From contig BMAG01000053.1 of NCBI GenBank assembly GCA_014132595.1, positions 87,195 through 151,194 of the forward strand: 64,000 nucleotides of DNA, read 5' to 3'. Positions 46,834 through 55,630 of the stretch are shown here, piece by piece; position 1 is the first letter of the stretch, and the number at the start of each line of letters is the position of its first letter. A program made the translations under genes and the position numbers. This DNA is from Gammaproteobacteria bacterium. GTDB lineage: Bacteria; Pseudomonadota; Gammaproteobacteria; DSM-16500. The notes under the pieces were generated by a model. That model saw only the letters and a list, made by a program, of their open reading frames with translations. It ran no database searches and was not told where the DNA came from.

Positions 46834-48192
46834 ATGATAACAACAACTGATGAAGGCAAAGGCTTGGTTAGAGTTTGCTGGGCAGATATACGTAATAGAG
46901 TTGCAAAAGTAGAGCCCAATTTTGCTGAAATTGTAGACAGACTTAATCCGGGCAAACTTTATCCTTTATATTTAGCTTATTATCCATATGGTGCAGTCGA
47001 CGCAGATACAAAAAGTTCTTTATTTCCAGATATGAATGATGGTTATTACCGAGTTACTGATGCAAATGTTCCAAAAGAAATATTGACTCATTTAGGATAT
47101 AGTAAAAATAATACACCATTAGGAATGGTATTAGATAAACAAATTGAGAGTTATATTGATTTAAAGAATGAAAAAATCACAATACCGTGGCTAATTTATA
47201 CTCCGGGAAAGATCTTTCCTTTTACTAGAATTTTAAGTAAAAAAAGTGATCGGATTTATTCATCAAATGGATTGCTTTCCTCTACAGCAGGTGCGCGTTC
47301 AACTTTTATGCTGCCAAGTATTGGATGTGCAACGCATCATTCAAATCTAACTCGCGATTTCAATATTCAGGCCCTGCCTCCAAAATCTCTTTATGATCAT
47401 TGGCATGTTTTTAAAGAAATAGCCAATAGCAAAATAATAAACGCAGATTGGCGATGTTGTGTCCTTTATTTTTCTGATATTTGGATCAATAAAATTCATA
47501 CTGATAAGGCATGGAGTGATCTCAAGCAATATTTGCATGAAATGGCCTGGTATCAGTTTGAGTATGAAATAAATCGAGTTCAGTACGATATGATCTTTTC
47601 TATTATTCAGATGAAGCGTAATTTAAAACCGAATCCTTATTTAACTGATACAGCGAAACATTTATTTGTAACAGCGATTGGAGCTGCCCCGGGATATATA
47701 CCTGCATTAGATGAAAGTGCCATGCCACTATCGATAATACAAAAAACATTCACTGATTCGTATGGGTTAAAAAAATATTTTCCCACTATTATGCAACCAT
47801 CCCATTTTACTTTTGAAAAAGATAAGTTGCCTGTTTATTATTCATTGCAACATCCATCAACGCATGTTTTTTCTCCAAAATCTAGAGCTGTATCTAGTAC
47901 CTTGGTTGAGATGCGTGAGCTTGAGCGTATTATGAGAATCTTTATTGAAGAATTATCAAAAAATGATGGAATGTGTTCTGATACCGTAATCAGAAAAGTA
48001 GCAACAAATTTAAAACTTTCATATTTTCATAATAAAATTGATCATCACAAAATTATACGTCCTTCTAATGAAATAGCTAAATATGATAGTCGATTTGCAT
48101 ACTCTTGCGATAAACAAAAAAATACAGAAGCTATTTTTGCTGCAGATGCACCATTTGTTAGAGGTTGTATCAGTATAAATGTTAATGATTAA
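46834..48192 (+). CDS. Orphan 452-residue protein
   Basis: Not recognised. Soluble, no signal peptide, Tyr/Ile/Lys-rich and AT-rich coding. Segments that look structured are LYPLYLAYYPYGAVDADTK (residue 43), GLLSSTAGARSTFMLPSIGC (149) and LRRIMRIF-like helix LERIMRIFIEELSKNDGMC near 370. A good RBS (AAGGAG) lies 7 bp before the ATG. It is flanked by an HTH-like gene upstream and an MFS transporter downstream that converges on it (4 bp between stops). Confidence 0.6.
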   Translation: MITTTDEGKGLVRVCWADIRNRVAKVEPNFAEIVDRLNPGKLYPLYLAYYPYGAVDADTKSSLFPDMNDGYYRVTDANVPKEILTHLGYSKNNTPLGMVLDKQIESYIDLKNEKITIPWLIYTPGKIFPFTRILSKKSDRIYSSNGLLSSTAGARSTFMLPSIGCATHHSNLTRDFNIQALPPKSLYDHWHVFKEIANSKIINADWRCCVLYFSDIWINKIHTDKAWSDLKQYLHEMAWYQFEYEINRVQYDMIFSIIQMKRNLKPNPYLTDTAKHLFVTAIGAAPGYIPALDESAMPLSIIQKTFTDSYGLKKYFPTIMQPSHFTFEKDKLPVYYSLQHPSTHVFSPKSRAVSSTLVEMRELERIMRIFIEELSKNDGMCSDTVIRKVATNLKLSYFHNKIDHHKIIRPSNEIAKYDSRFAYSCDKQKNTEAIFAADAPFVRGCISINVND

Positions 48193-48196
48193 TTCA

Positions 48197-49432
48197 TTAA
48201 TGTGGGTGTGATGAGATTTTACCTGCTAGGTAGATTGATGGCGCATAGATACAAATAGTTATACAAATCATCCCCACAACCCCACAAAAATACCAAACTG
48301 CATTTCCGCCTAATTGTGAATAAATAAGACTACCAGTCGCAGGCCCCATTATTTGGCTTGCAGCATAGACCATTCGATAAAGACCCATGCTTTTGCCTTT
48401 TTTAGTGCGAAGGCTTTTTTGATAGCAGATCAATTGTGCCATGGAGAAAAATATCATTTCTCCGATGGTATAGATAATACATGAGAGGATGGCTGCTAGG
48501 AAAATAGTTGAAAAAGATAGTAGTAATAATCCGGATCCGATGAGGAGAGAGCCAATGCCTGTCATCAGGATTTTATTTTGTTGGTTGAATAGTCCAACGA
48601 ATGGGGCTTCAAATAATACAATTAGGAGAGAGTTTAAAGTAAACAGGATGCTGACTGATTTTAATCCCATGGCGGGGAAGGCGGATTGTAGGTAAAGGGA
48701 ATAGGTGGAACTTAATTGAGCAATAGCGAGTCCTGTTAAGAAGACGCAAATTAAAACGACTCGTATGATAAATGAATTGATCGTAGGGTTATTTGCAGAA
48801 GGAGAGGCATTTTCAACGTTTTTAGGGGATGTTGATGAATCTTTTATTCGTATAGCAGAGCAGAAAGTTAAAAAGAATAGTGAGCCTGTGATATAGAATA
48901 GATTTTCGAAACCATATTTTGCGAAGAATCCTATAAGAATGGCAGACAGACCTAAACCTAAATTTGACCCCATGGATAAAAGATTAATCGATCTTAATCT
49001 CATGTTTTCTTCGGAGCTTGTTTGACTTAGAACAAAAAGGTAGTTTGCTGTAATAAATAGGTAGGATGATAATCCTAGAAAGAAAGTATTAAGAACTAGG
49101 AAAATTGGAGATTTTAATTTTATTAACGTGAAATATCCGATAGCTTGTGCGAAAAGTGCGAGTGTTTGCACTTGTTTTGGGGAAAAATCATCGGATAATT
49201 TGCCGCCAATAAATCCGCCAAAAATTGCACCGATACCATAGCTGCTGATAATGATTCCTGACGTTGCAATACTAAGATGTAATGTATTTACAAAGTATAT
49301 CGAGAGAAAGTAAAACATGCCGCAAAGGATTGAGTTAATAATACAAACAATAATCCCTTGCCAGCAGGACTTTGATAAACCGGTGTAATTTGTAAGATAG
49401 AGTTTGCAGGCGGATAGAATGTATGAGGTCAT
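48197..49432 (-). CDS. Major facilitator superfamily transporter
   Basis: 411 residues from the ATG at 49432; a TTG four codons earlier is possible but has no better RBS. About 12 hydrophobic helices. MFS motif A between helices 2 and 3: GGFIGGKLSDDFSPKQV. A longer loop (KDSSTSPKNVENASPSANN) marks the middle. Substrate unknown, drug-efflux-like. It converges on the orphan gene at 46834. Confidence 0.85.
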   Translation of the reverse strand: MTSYILSACKLYLTNYTGLSKSCWQGIIVCIINSILCGMFYFLSIYFVNTLHLSIATSGIIISSYGIGAIFGGFIGGKLSDDFSPKQVQTLALFAQAIGYFTLIKLKSPIFLVLNTFFLGLSSYLFITANYLFVLSQTSSEENMRLRSINLLSMGSNLGLGLSAILIGFFAKYGFENLFYITGSLFFLTFCSAIRIKDSSTSPKNVENASPSANNPTINSFIIRVVLICVFLTGLAIAQLSSTYSLYLQSAFPAMGLKSVSILFTLNSLLIVLFEAPFVGLFNQQNKILMTGIGSLLIGSGLLLLSFSTIFLAAILSCIIYTIGEMIFFSMAQLICYQKSLRTKKGKSMGLYRMVYAASQIMGPATGSLIYSQLGGNAVWYFCGVVGMICITICIYAPSIYLAGKISSHPH

Positions 49433-49608
49433 TTGTTTTTCCAACTATCTCGTCATTGCTCTAAGGCCGCATAACTCGTTGATAAGCAAAGTGCCGCTAC
49501 CATGGATCCCTTCCTCCGCAGGGGAAAGGATCCCTATCAACGAATTATGTAAACTTTGCAACAATCACGAGAACAAACTTTTTATTTGCCCGATGCTTGT
49601 GGTTAAAA

Positions 49609-50187
49609 TTATGCAAAATTCTCAGCCACAAAATCCCAGTTAACAAGATCCCAGAATTTTTCAACGTAAGTAGGTCGGGCGTTTCTGTAATCAATGTAGT
49701 AGGCATGTTCCCAGACATCACAGGTTAATAATGCTTTTTGTTTTTGAGTCATGGGGGTACCGGCATTGCTGGTGCTGATGATTTCTAAATCGCCTTGTGC
49801 GTTTTTAACTAACCATCCCCAGCCTGAACCGAAGGTGGCGACGCTAGTTTGAGTGAAGCGTTTTTTGAATTCATCGAAGGAGCCGAATGTTTTGATAATG
49901 GCATCGGCAAGTTTGCCGCTGGGTTCGCGTTTACTGTTGGGAGTTAAGCAGTTCCAATAAAAAGTATGGTTCCAGACTTGGGCTGCATTGTTGAAGATGC
50001 CGCCGCTGGATTTTAAGATAGTATCTTCCAGAGAGGCGTTTGCAAATTCGGTGTCTTTGATGAGGTTATTTAAATTATTAACGTAAGCTTGGTGATGTTT
50101 GCCGTAGTGATATTCTAAGGTTTCTTTTGAAATGATGGGTTGCAGGGCATCCAGTGCGTAGGGCAGTTTGGGTAATGTGTGTGTCAT
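49609..50187 (-). CDS. sodB: Superoxide dismutase, iron type
   Basis: 192 residues. Metal ligands: His in [12 protein letters not shown] (H27), His in WNHTFYW (H74), and Asp/His in [30 protein letters not shown] and GSGWGWLV favour the iron enzyme. Cytoplasmic, no signal peptide. RBS AAGGAG before the ATG. Divergent from rpsB. Confidence 0.96.
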   Translation of the reverse strand: MTHTLPKLPYALDALQPIISKETLEYHYGKHHQAYVNNLNNLIKDTEFANASLEDTILKSSGGIFNNAAQVWNHTFYWNCLTPNSKREPSGKLADAIIKTFGSFDEFKKRFTQTSVATFGSGWGWLVKNAQGDLEIISTSNAGTPMTQKQKALLTCDVWEHAYYIDYRNARPTYVEKFWDLVNWDFVAENFA

Positions 50188-50290
50188 GAGAGTTCTCCTT
50201 GGTTTAATGAAAGTTAGGGAATGATAACCCTAGTGGATGGCAGAAACTAGGGGTATGAACCGGATCTAGTCGTGAACGGGAACACTGGAG

Positions 50291-50541
50291 AGCCCGCTTG
50301 CGTCTTTTTGTAAAACTAACGCAAACGTTGCTTAGCACTTCCCCTCTCCCGCCCACAGCAGAGGATTTAAGAATTATTTTCGAGTGCGGGAGAGGGTCAG
50401 AGTGAGGGGAAACCTGTGACTTACCCTCACCCTGACCCTCTCCCACAATAAAGTTTAGGTTTTCTAGCATCTTTTATGGGCGAGAGAGGGGAGGTGCTAA
50501 GCAGAGTCTGGATTAGTTTTCCGAAAAGACGCAAGCGGGCT
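50291..50541. repeat. CCCCTCTCCCGCCC-type repeat, long form (copy 6 of 8)
   Basis: Outer arms AGCCCGCTTGCGTCTTTTTG and its complement with AGACGCAAGCGGGCT enclose the standard CTTAGCACTTCCCCTCTCCC arm, central CCCTCACCCTGACC palindrome and GGAGGTGCTAAGC arm. The outer arms are different from those of the other copies but again self-complementary. Lies between divergent sodB and rpsB. Confidence 0.85.
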
Positions 50542-50589
50542 CCGCAGCGTCCACGTTCACGAAATATTCATTCATCCATCTGCTCCTTG

Positions 50590-50618
50590 TTGTTCAAATC
50601 AACGATCTATGGTATAAA
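50590..50618 (+). promoter_or_regulatory. Promoter of the rpsB operon
   Basis: TTGTTC (50590-50595), 17-bp spacer, TATAAA (50613-50618), followed by a GC-rich discriminator GGCGGGC, typical of growth-rate-controlled ribosomal promoters. Confidence 0.7.
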
Positions 50619-50649
50619 GGCGGGCTTTATTTTAAAACGTAGTAAATAA

Positions 50650-50722
50650 CCCCACACACGTATCATGATCCGCTGCTGGGTGCCCTCTAAAAGGGGTTGG
50701 CAGTTGAGGTACGTGGAGGCCT
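50650..50722 (+). promoter_or_regulatory. Structured rpsB leader RNA (S2 autoregulation candidate)
   Basis: CACGTA (50656) pairs with TACGTG (50710), closing a stem with inner pairs CTGC/GCAG and CCCT/AGGG around the loop CTAAA. The stem lies just before the rpsB RBS (GGAGAAAG). In gammaproteobacteria ribosomal protein S2 represses its own operon through such a leader; the match here is structural and by eye. Confidence 0.55.
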
Positions 50723-50745
50723 AACCCAAATTTGGAGAAAGAAAA

Positions 50746-51516
50746 ATGTCAAATATTACAATGCGTGATATGTTAAAAGCAGGCGTCCACTTCGGACATC
50801 AGACCTGTCACTGGAACCCTAAAATGGGCCCTTATATTTATGGTGCCCGCAGCAAGATCCATATTATTAACCTCGAAACATCCTTACCGATGATGAAAGA
50901 TGCCATGAACGTATTGGGCAAAATTGCATCAAAGAAAGGTAAAATTTTGTTCGTAGGTACCAAGCCTGCAGCTCAAGCGATTATTCGAGAAGAAGCACAA
51001 CGCTGCCGTATGCCCTATGTAGACCATCGTTGGTTGGGCGGTATGTTAACGAACTATAAAACCATTCGTCAGTCCATCAAGCGTTTAAAAGAGCTGGATG
51101 CGATGATTGAGAAAAATGCATTCGGTCGTTTAACGAAAAAAGAAATTCTTAACCTGACTCGCGATCGCGAAAAGTTGAATCGTAGTTTGGGAGGTATTAA
51201 AAACATGGGCGGCTTGCCAGACGCATTGTTCGTCATTGACGTCGGTCACGAACATATCGCAGTGGCTGAAGCGAATCGATTAAGCATTCCTGTGATCGGA
51301 ATCGTGGACACTAATAATAGTCCAAAAGGCATTTCTTATGTTATTCCTGGAAATGACGATTCTATCCGTTCCATTGCTTTATATACCCAATGCGCAGCTG
51401 ATGCTATTTTAGAAGCACGCGCTTCCAATCCCGATATCACTGAAAACGAATTAGTGGAAATTGATGAAGAATTTCCAGTGATGGGCGGAGAAAATGATAG
51501 AGGCGATGGTCAGTAA
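50746..51516 (+). CDS. rpsB: Small ribosomal subunit protein S2
   Basis: 256 residues. Starts [25 protein letters not shown] and contains [19 protein letters not shown] and [24 protein letters not shown], universal S2 signatures. First gene of the rpsB-tsf-pyrH-frr series. Confidence 0.98.
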   Translation: MSNITMRDMLKAGVHFGHQTCHWNPKMGPYIYGARSKIHIINLETSLPMMKDAMNVLGKIASKKGKILFVGTKPAAQAIIREEAQRCRMPYVDHRWLGGMLTNYKTIRQSIKRLKELDAMIEKNAFGRLTKKEILNLTRDREKLNRSLGGIKNMGGLPDALFVIDVGHEHIAVAEANRLSIPVIGIVDTNNSPKGISYVIPGNDDSIRSIALYTQCAADAILEARASNPDITENELVEIDEEFPVMGGENDRGDGQ

Positions 51517-51541
51517 CATTTCGACCTCCCTGCATAATACC

Positions 51542-51578
51542 ACTGTCACTTTGCATGCAATCCATGCAAGGTGACAGT
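51542..51578 (+). terminator. rpsB-tsf intercistronic hairpin
   Basis: 16-bp stem (ACTGTCACTTTGCATG / CATGCAAGGTGACAGT, one G-U) with loop CAATC, followed by TACGTTTTA. The U-tract is weak, so it is more likely a partial terminator or RNA-processing site setting the S2:EF-Ts ratio than a full stop. Confidence 0.6.
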
Positions 51579-51621
51579 ACGTTTTAAAGAATCGCAAACA
51601 GCAAAAATTTAGGAGTCTCTT

Positions 51622-52506
51622 ATGTCAGTCAGCGCAGCACAAGTGAAAGAATTACGTGAACGTACCAGTGCCGGTATGATGGAATGTAAAAAAGCATTAG
51701 AAGAAGCGAATGGTGATATTCAACAAGCCGTTGATATCTTGCGTACCAAAGGCAAAACAAAAGCCGATAAAAAAGCAACCCGCGTTGCTGCAGAAGGTGT
51801 CGTACGCATTCAATCATCCAACGATGGCAAATATGCCATTATGCTGGAAATCAACAGTGAAACCGATTTTGTGGGCCGTGATGAGAATTTCTTAAAATTT
51901 GTAGATGCAGTTGCGAAAGCGGCATTAAATGCAAAGACACAAAATGTTGAAGATTTAAATGCATTAACATTAGCAGATCAAGGCAATGTAACCGTTGAAG
52001 AAGCACGTCAGGCGCTTGTTGCAAAAGTGGGTGAAAATATTCATATACGTCGTCTTGCATTCATGAATGCAGAAAACAACGTTGGAACCTATGTGCATGG
52101 TAACCGTATCGGTGTGTTAGTTGAATTAGATAGCAATAATCCTGAAGTTGCTAAAGATGTTGCAATGCATATTGCAGCTTGCAAACCATTAGTCGTAGCC
52201 CCCGAACATGTGCCTGCGGATTTGGTCGCTAAAGAAAAAGAAATCTATCTTGCGCAAGCCTTGGGCAGCGGCAAGCCACAGGACATTATCGAAAAAATGG
52301 CTCAAGGCCGTTTGAAGAAATTCCTCGATGAAGTCAGCTTATTAGGACAGCCTTTTGTTAAAGATCCTAATATGACGGTAGAAGCGCTATTAACTAAAAA
52401 TCGTGTTAAAGTATTGTCATTTACCCGTTTTGAAGTGGGTGAAGGTATTGAGAAAGAAAAAGAGGACTTTGTTGAAGCAGTGATGTCTCAAGTACAAGGT
52501 GGCTAA
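51622..52506 (+). CDS. tsf: Elongation factor Ts
   Basis: 294 residues. Nucleotide-exchange factor for EF-Tu. N-terminal VKELRERTSAGMMECKKALEEANGDI and the core motif SETDFVGRDENF are diagnostic. RBS TAGGAG before the ATG. Three bases separate it from pyrH. Confidence 0.98.
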   Translation: MSVSAAQVKELRERTSAGMMECKKALEEANGDIQQAVDILRTKGKTKADKKATRVAAEGVVRIQSSNDGKYAIMLEINSETDFVGRDENFLKFVDAVAKAALNAKTQNVEDLNALTLADQGNVTVEEARQALVAKVGENIHIRRLAFMNAENNVGTYVHGNRIGVLVELDSNNPEVAKDVAMHIAACKPLVVAPEHVPADLVAKEKEIYLAQALGSGKPQDIIEKMAQGRLKKFLDEVSLLGQPFVKDPNMTVEALLTKNRVKVLSFTRFEVGEGIEKEKEDFVEAVMSQVQGG

Positions 52507-52509
52507 AAT

Positions 52510-53238
52510 ATGCCAAGTAAAACGTCTCAGCAGCTGGCTTATAAGCGTATATTGCTAAAATTAAGTGGTGAAGCGCTTCAAGGTGACGATGGTTTTGGAA
52601 TTCAGGCTGACAAATTAGCGCAAGTAAGTGCTGAAATTGCACATATCACTCAATTAGGCGTGCAAGTTGCCATTGTAGTGGGTGCGGGTAATTTTATGCG
52701 GGGAGCCGGGTTCTGCCAGACAGAACTCGACCGCGTGACAGCCGATCAAATGGGAATGTTGGCCACTATCATGAATGCATTAGCCCTACGGGATGCACTG
52801 AATCGAAAATCAGCCCCTGCCAATGTCTTGTCTGCATTGGCGGTCTCCGGTGTTGCAGATGGTTATAATCGTCGTCATGCCTTAGATGCCTTGCAACAAG
52901 GACAGATTGTCATTTTTGCAGGCGGTACGGGCAATCCTTTGGTAACCACCGATTCTGCAGCTGCATTGCGCGGGATTGAAATCAAAGCCGATTTATTGAT
53001 TAAATCCACAAAAGTGGATGGTGTCTTCTCTGCTGATCCTGTCAAAAATCCGAAAGCCGTTTATTATCCTACGCTCACCTATGATCAAGTGATTGAACAA
53101 CGCTTAGGTGTGATGGACATGAATGCCATTCTTTTATGCCAGGAACATAAATTACCTTTAAGAATTTTAAATATGAATAAGCCAGATGCCTTAGTGCATA
53201 CGGTATTGGGTGAGTCAGTTGGCACATTAGTGCGATAA
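52510..53238 (+). CDS. pyrH: Uridylate kinase
   Basis: 242 residues. Phosphorylates UMP to UDP. Amino-acid-kinase fold with YKRILLKLSGEALQG at the N-terminus, VVGAGNFMRGA, FAGGTGNPLVTTDSAA, and KVDGVFSADPVKNP. Standard tsf-pyrH-frr order. Confidence 0.98.
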   Translation: MPSKTSQQLAYKRILLKLSGEALQGDDGFGIQADKLAQVSAEIAHITQLGVQVAIVVGAGNFMRGAGFCQTELDRVTADQMGMLATIMNALALRDALNRKSAPANVLSALAVSGVADGYNRRHALDALQQGQIVIFAGGTGNPLVTTDSAAALRGIEIKADLLIKSTKVDGVFSADPVKNPKAVYYPTLTYDQVIEQRLGVMDMNAILLCQEHKLPLRILNMNKPDALVHTVLGESVGTLVR

Positions 53239-53270
53239 GCTACCCTTGCAACAAAATGGAGTGATGAAAT

Positions 53271-53825
53271 ATGCATAAAGTTATCAGTGACACAGAAACG
53301 CGCATGCAAAAGTGTATTGAAGTTTTTAAAGTGGAAATGTCGAAGATACGTACGGGCCGCGCACATCCTAGTTTATTAGATCAGGTTCGAGTGGATTATT
53401 ACGGCAACGAAACACCTTTAAGCCAGGTATCTAATATTACTGTCGGTGATGCACGGACTTTGATGATTACACCGTGGGAAAAACGCATGACCCCTGTCAT
53501 TGAAAAAGCCATATTGGCAGCAGGCCTTGGCTTGAATCCAGCGACATCGGGTGATGTTATTCGCATTCCTCTACCTCCTTTAACAGAAGAGCGCCGCAGA
53601 GATTTAACTAAAGTAGTACGTAATGAAGCGGAAACAGCACGTGTCAGTATCCGTAACTTACGCCGTGATGCGAATGCTGCTATCAAAGAATTATTGAAAA
53701 ATAAAGAAATTGCAGAAGATGAAGAACATCGTTTAATGGATATGGTGCAGAAACAGACGGATAAGCACACAGCCGAAATTGATAATTTACTGGCTGTTAA
53801 AGAAAAAGATTTAATGGCGATGTAG
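53271..53825 (+). CDS. frr: Ribosome recycling factor
   Basis: 184 residues, usual length 185. Hallmarks: [39 protein letters not shown] and [15 protein letters not shown]. Splits post-termination ribosomes with EF-G. RBS GGAG 9 bp upstream. Its stop abuts the uppS ATG. Confidence 0.98.
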   Translation: MHKVISDTETRMQKCIEVFKVEMSKIRTGRAHPSLLDQVRVDYYGNETPLSQVSNITVGDARTLMITPWEKRMTPVIEKAILAAGLGLNPATSGDVIRIPLPPLTEERRRDLTKVVRNEAETARVSIRNLRRDANAAIKELLKNKEIAEDEEHRLMDMVQKQTDKHTAEIDNLLAVKEKDLMAM

Positions 53826-54578
53826 ATGAGCTCGCACTCAAAGCAATCCGATTTTCAAATTCTCCCTCGACATATTGCAATCATTATGGATGGTAATGGT
53901 CGTTGGGCAAAGAAAAAATTTCTTCCGCGCTTGGCAGGACATAAAGCAGGCATTCAGTCTGTGCAACAGACAGTCAAGCGTTGTATAGAAATGAAAATTG
54001 AAGTGCTCACGTTGTTTGCTTTTAGCAGCGAGAATTGGAAGCGTCCTGAAGAAGAAGTCAGTCATTTGATGCATTTATTTATTACTGCATTAAAAAACGA
54101 AGCGAATAAACTGCATGAGCAAAATATTCAATTACGTGTGATTGGAGATCGTTCGCGGTTTGATGAAAAGCTCACTCAACAAATTGAAGTCGTGGAAAAT
54201 TTAACGGCAAATAATACAGGCCTTAAACTTTTGCTTGCAACCAATTACGGCGGGCAATGGGATATCACGCAAGCGGTGCAACGCATCGCTTGCGACATTG
54301 AAAAAGGAGTTATAAGCAGCGAGGCTGTCACTGCGGAACAAATCCAAAAATATTTATCTTTTGCAGATCTTCCTGATCCTGATTTGTTTATCCGTACGAG
54401 CGGCGAGCAGCGTATTAGTAATTTTATTTTATGGCAGTTGGCGTATACCGAGCTTTATTTTACGGATGTGTTATGGCCTGATTTTAATGCGGATGAATTA
54501 GATAAGGCGTTTGCTTTTTTTGCTAAGAGAGAAAGACGTTTTGGGTTTACGAGTGAGCAGATAACACAGGTTAAATGA
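53826..54578 (+). CDS. uppS: Undecaprenyl diphosphate synthase
   Basis: 250 residues. cis-Prenyltransferase making the lipid carrier for peptidoglycan. HIAIIMDGNGRWAKKK (catalytic Asp), FAFSSENWKRP, YGGQWDI and DLPDPDLFIRTSGEQRISNF LWQ-type signature. Zero gap from frr. dxr, which often follows frr or uppS in gammaproteobacteria, is absent. Confidence 0.97.
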   Translation: MSSHSKQSDFQILPRHIAIIMDGNGRWAKKKFLPRLAGHKAGIQSVQQTVKRCIEMKIEVLTLFAFSSENWKRPEEEVSHLMHLFITALKNEANKLHEQNIQLRVIGDRSRFDEKLTQQIEVVENLTANNTGLKLLLATNYGGQWDITQAVQRIACDIEKGVISSEAVTAEQIQKYLSFADLPDPDLFIRTSGEQRISNFILWQLAYTELYFTDVLWPDFNADELDKAFAFFAKRERRFGFTSEQITQVK

Positions 54579-54622
54579 CCGGATGGTATTGCTACGCCGT
54601 TATTACTGAAGATTGAGATTGA

Positions 54623-54724
54623 TGCACATATCGCTTCGTAGTTCCCCTCTCCCGCCCACAGACGTTGATATGAAAATTATTCTCTAGTGCGGGAGAGGGG
54701 AATTTCTAAGCGATATTTGTGTAG
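54623..54724. repeat. CCCCTCTCCCGCCC-type repeat, short form (copy 7 of 8), inside the uppS-cdsA operon
   Basis: Arms GCACATATCGCTT..CCCCTCTCCCGCCC and GGGAGAGGGGAATTTCTAAGCGATATTTGTGTA pair along most of their length. It separates uppS from cdsA, which run in the same direction. Confidence 0.85.
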
Positions 54725-54764
54725 ATTATTCTGGAGAATAGAGTCATTAACAAAAAAGGCTTTT

Positions 54765-55568
54765 ATGTTAAAACAAAGATTATTAACCGCAATTATCCTG
54801 ATTCCTCTTTTTATATTTCTTGTATTAAAACTTTCATCGCAAGCATTTTATCTCTTAACAGCCGCGGTTGTATTGTGGGGAGGCTGTGAATGGTCTGCTT
54901 TTATGGGTATCCAGCAATTTCCCCGTTATCTGATTTATCCCGCATTTTTAATTCTTGTGTTATTCATCGCATATCTATTTCCCATTAACCCCATTTTATA
55001 TGTGACATTTGTTTGGTGGTTGATAGCTGCGTATTTAGTCATAAAGTATCCAAAGAATGCGGCTTTATTAGCAAATGAAACTTTGCAAAGACTCATGGGA
55101 GTATTAGTTTTAGTTCCCTGTTGGTTATCTATAAATTACATTCGCAATTATCCTAACGGTATTCATATATTACTTTTCTTGTTTGTCTTAATTTGGGGCG
55201 CAGATTCAGGTGCCTATTTTGCGGGTAGACAATGGGGAAAACATAAACTTATTCCTTTAGTGAGCCCAGGAAAAACTTGGGAAGGTTGTTTAGGTGCTTT
55301 ATTAACCACCACTATTATTACATTATGCGGAATGATGATTTTTAAAGTGCCTTTTACCACTTGGCCTATGGCATTGATGTGGGCATTACTCACTGTATTA
55401 TTTTCCATCTTAGGTGATCTATTTGAAAGCATGATGAAACGTCGCGTAGGGCTTAAAGATTCCGGACATTTATTGCCAGGACATGGTGGAATTTTAGATA
55501 GAATCGATAGTCTAACAACTGCCGCACCCATATTTGCATTAGGGCTTGCTATTTCCCACTGGATTTAA
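54765..55568 (+). CDS. cdsA: Phosphatidate cytidylyltransferase
   Basis: 267 residues from ATG 54765 (MLKQRLLTAIILIPLF), the normal family start; the open frame upstream runs through the repeat and is rejected. Many membrane helices. The C-terminal CDP-DAG synthase signature is GDLFESMMKRRVGLKDSG..LPGHGGILDRIDSL. Makes CDP-diacylglycerol for phospholipids. Only 62 bp separate it from bamA, without rseP. Confidence 0.95.
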   Translation: MLKQRLLTAIILIPLFIFLVLKLSSQAFYLLTAAVVLWGGCEWSAFMGIQQFPRYLIYPAFLILVLFIAYLFPINPILYVTFVWWLIAAYLVIKYPKNAALLANETLQRLMGVLVLVPCWLSINYIRNYPNGIHILLFLFVLIWGADSGAYFAGRQWGKHKLIPLVSPGKTWEGCLGALLTTTIITLCGMMIFKVPFTTWPMALMWALLTVLFSILGDLFESMMKRRVGLKDSGHLLPGHGGILDRIDSLTTAAPIFALGLAISHWI

Positions 55569-55630
55569 GAACAAAAACGCTGGATAATGATCGCCAATTT
55601 TGTGGCTCAACTTTTGGTTGTAATAAAAAT

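Noticed and set aside
54687..54764. 26-codon N-terminal extension of cdsA
   Set aside because: It reads through the palindromic repeat and the family begins at MLKQRLLTAII.
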